Shown here: one piece after another, positions 6,126 to 6,903 of the stretch
Layout of the letters: every line of letters starts with the position of its first letter
Numbering within the stretch: position 1 is the stretch's first letter
Assembly (NCBI GenBank): GCA_030430835.1
Contig: JAUIKJ010000161.1
Location: 1-6,903, forward strand
Length of the DNA stretch: 6,903 bases
Direction: 5' to 3'
Origin: Candidatus Hydrogenedentota bacterium
GTDB taxonomy: Bacteria > Hydrogenedentota > Hydrogenedentia > Hydrogenedentales > JAEUWI01
Notes under the pieces: model-generated
Told to the model about the DNA's origin: nothing
The model's database searches: none
What the model saw: only the letters and a program-made list of their open reading frames with translations
Program-made: the position numbers and the translations under genes

Positions 6126-6903
6126 GTGACCCTATCCGACCACTACCAGCCCGGCAAGCTGACCGTCTCCTTTGAACTCTTCCCGCCCAAAACCGATGCC
6201 GGTATGAAAGCCTTGCTCGGACATGTGGACGAACTCGTGCTGCGCCGTCCCGCCTTCATTACCTGCACCTACGGTGCCGGCGGTACCACACGAAATCGCA
6301 CACTCGATTGGTGTGAACGGGTTCAGCAGAAGTACAAAAAAACCTCCACTGCCCACTTCACCTGTGTGGGCTCCAGCCAAGCGGAACTTCTCGAGTGGCT
6401 GGGAGTCGCCCATGGCAAAGGCATTCACAACATCATGGCGCTGCGAGGGGATCCCCCTAAAGGGGAAACCACATTCAAAACTCCGGAAGGCGGCTTCAAC
6501 CACGCCCATCAACTCGTCTCATTGATTCGAGAGCACTTTCCCAAAATGGGAATCGGAGTGGCCGGCTATCCGGAAAAACATCCCGAAGCGAAAGACCTCC
6601 AAACAGATCTCCAACACCTCAAGCACAAGGTGGAATGCGGAGCCGATGCAGTCTTTACCCAGCTCTTCTACGACAACGAAAGTTTCTTCCGTTTCAAAGA
6701 ACTCTACGAAAAGGCAGGCATTCGAGTGCCGTTGGTTCCAGGCATCATGCCCATCACGGAATTCTCCCGAATTCAGCGGATCACTTCCATGTGTGGCTCC
6801 CATTTGCCGAAGAAGCTCTTCGCGCAACTGGAGAAAGCCCAGGACGATGCCGCTGCCCAATTTGAAATTGGTGTCCAACACGCAGTGGAGCAATGTGAGG
6901 ACC
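6126..6903 (+). CDS. metF: Methylenetetrahydrofolate reductase MetF, 3' end cut off by the window
   Basis: MetF reduces 5,10-methylenetetrahydrofolate to 5-methyltetrahydrofolate with a flavin cofactor (FAD), supplying the methyl group for methionine synthesis in the cytoplasm. The first 259 codons are present and the frame is open to the window edge; the family is usually about 290-300 residues, so little is missing. Motifs in order: FELFPPKT (16-23, Glu17 matching the catalytic Glu28 of E. coli MetF), TYGAGGTTR (48-56), ALRGDPP (105-111, with Asp109 matching E. coli Asp120), AGYPEKHPEA (146-155), TQLFYDN (178-184) and PGIMPI (205-210). The start is GTG at 6126. It is the only start codon after the in-frame TAG at 6090-6092, and GGA (6114-6116) lies 9 nt ahead. 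The gene has its own likely promoter and appears separate from the upstream operon. From about 6301 its G+C (about 53%) is lower than the upstream genes. Confidence 0.95.
   Translation, partial: MTLSDHYQPGKLTVSFELFPPKTDAGMKALLGHVDELVLRRPAFITCTYGAGGTTRNRTLDWCERVQQKYKKTSTAHFTCVGSSQAELLEWLGVAHGKGIHNIMALRGDPPKGETTFKTPEGGFNHAHQLVSLIREHFPKMGIGVAGYPEKHPEAKDLQTDLQHLKHKVECGADAVFTQLFYDNESFFRFKELYEKAGIRVPLVPGIMPITEFSRIQRITSMCGSHLPKKLFAQLEKAQDDAAAQFEIGVQHAVEQCED

Overview
The window is about 6.9 kb of GC-rich bacterial DNA (hand counts give about 64% G+C over 5701-5940). All genes run left to right and are tightly packed. The signal peptides, two lipoproteins and an ABC-type solute-binding lipoprotein point to a bacterium with a processed cell envelope. 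The MetF protein at the right end reads, from memory, like those of planctomycete and related lineages, but I cannot place the organism with confidence. There are no RNA genes, insertion sequences, CRISPR arrays or phage genes.

Layout: (1) 10-1452, a secreted or membrane-anchored protein with a bacterial Ig-like (DUF5011/HYR-like) domain, an Arg/Asn-rich linker and a C-terminal membrane anchor. (2) 1548-2255, an unrecognised lipoprotein. (3) 2252-3052, a zinc-dependent PIG-L/LmbE-family deacetylase. (4) 3077-4318, a PLP-dependent threonine synthase-like enzyme with an N-terminal Cys4 zinc-ribbon. (5) 4315-5328, an ABC solute-binding lipoprotein of the FbpA/AfuA (COG1840) type. (6) 5325-6053, an ABC transporter ATPase. 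(7) 6126 to the window edge, methylenetetrahydrofolate reductase (metF), cut off at its 3' end, with a likely promoter of its own just upstream.

Genes 2-6 look like one operon. Three of the four junctions are ATGA stop/start overlaps and the fourth is a 24-nt gap. Their functions do not make an obvious textbook pathway: a lipoprotein, a cytoplasmic deacetylase, a threonine synthase-like enzyme, and two of the three parts of an ABC importer. The permease is absent: the ATPase start overlaps the stop of the binding-protein gene, and the next gene is metF. The most interesting questions are where the permease is, what the importer carries (the binding protein lacks the adjacent Tyr-Tyr iron ligand of classical FbpA), and why a threonine synthase-like enzyme sits beside a PIG-L deacetylase. 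I see no clear evidence for a wholly new system here.
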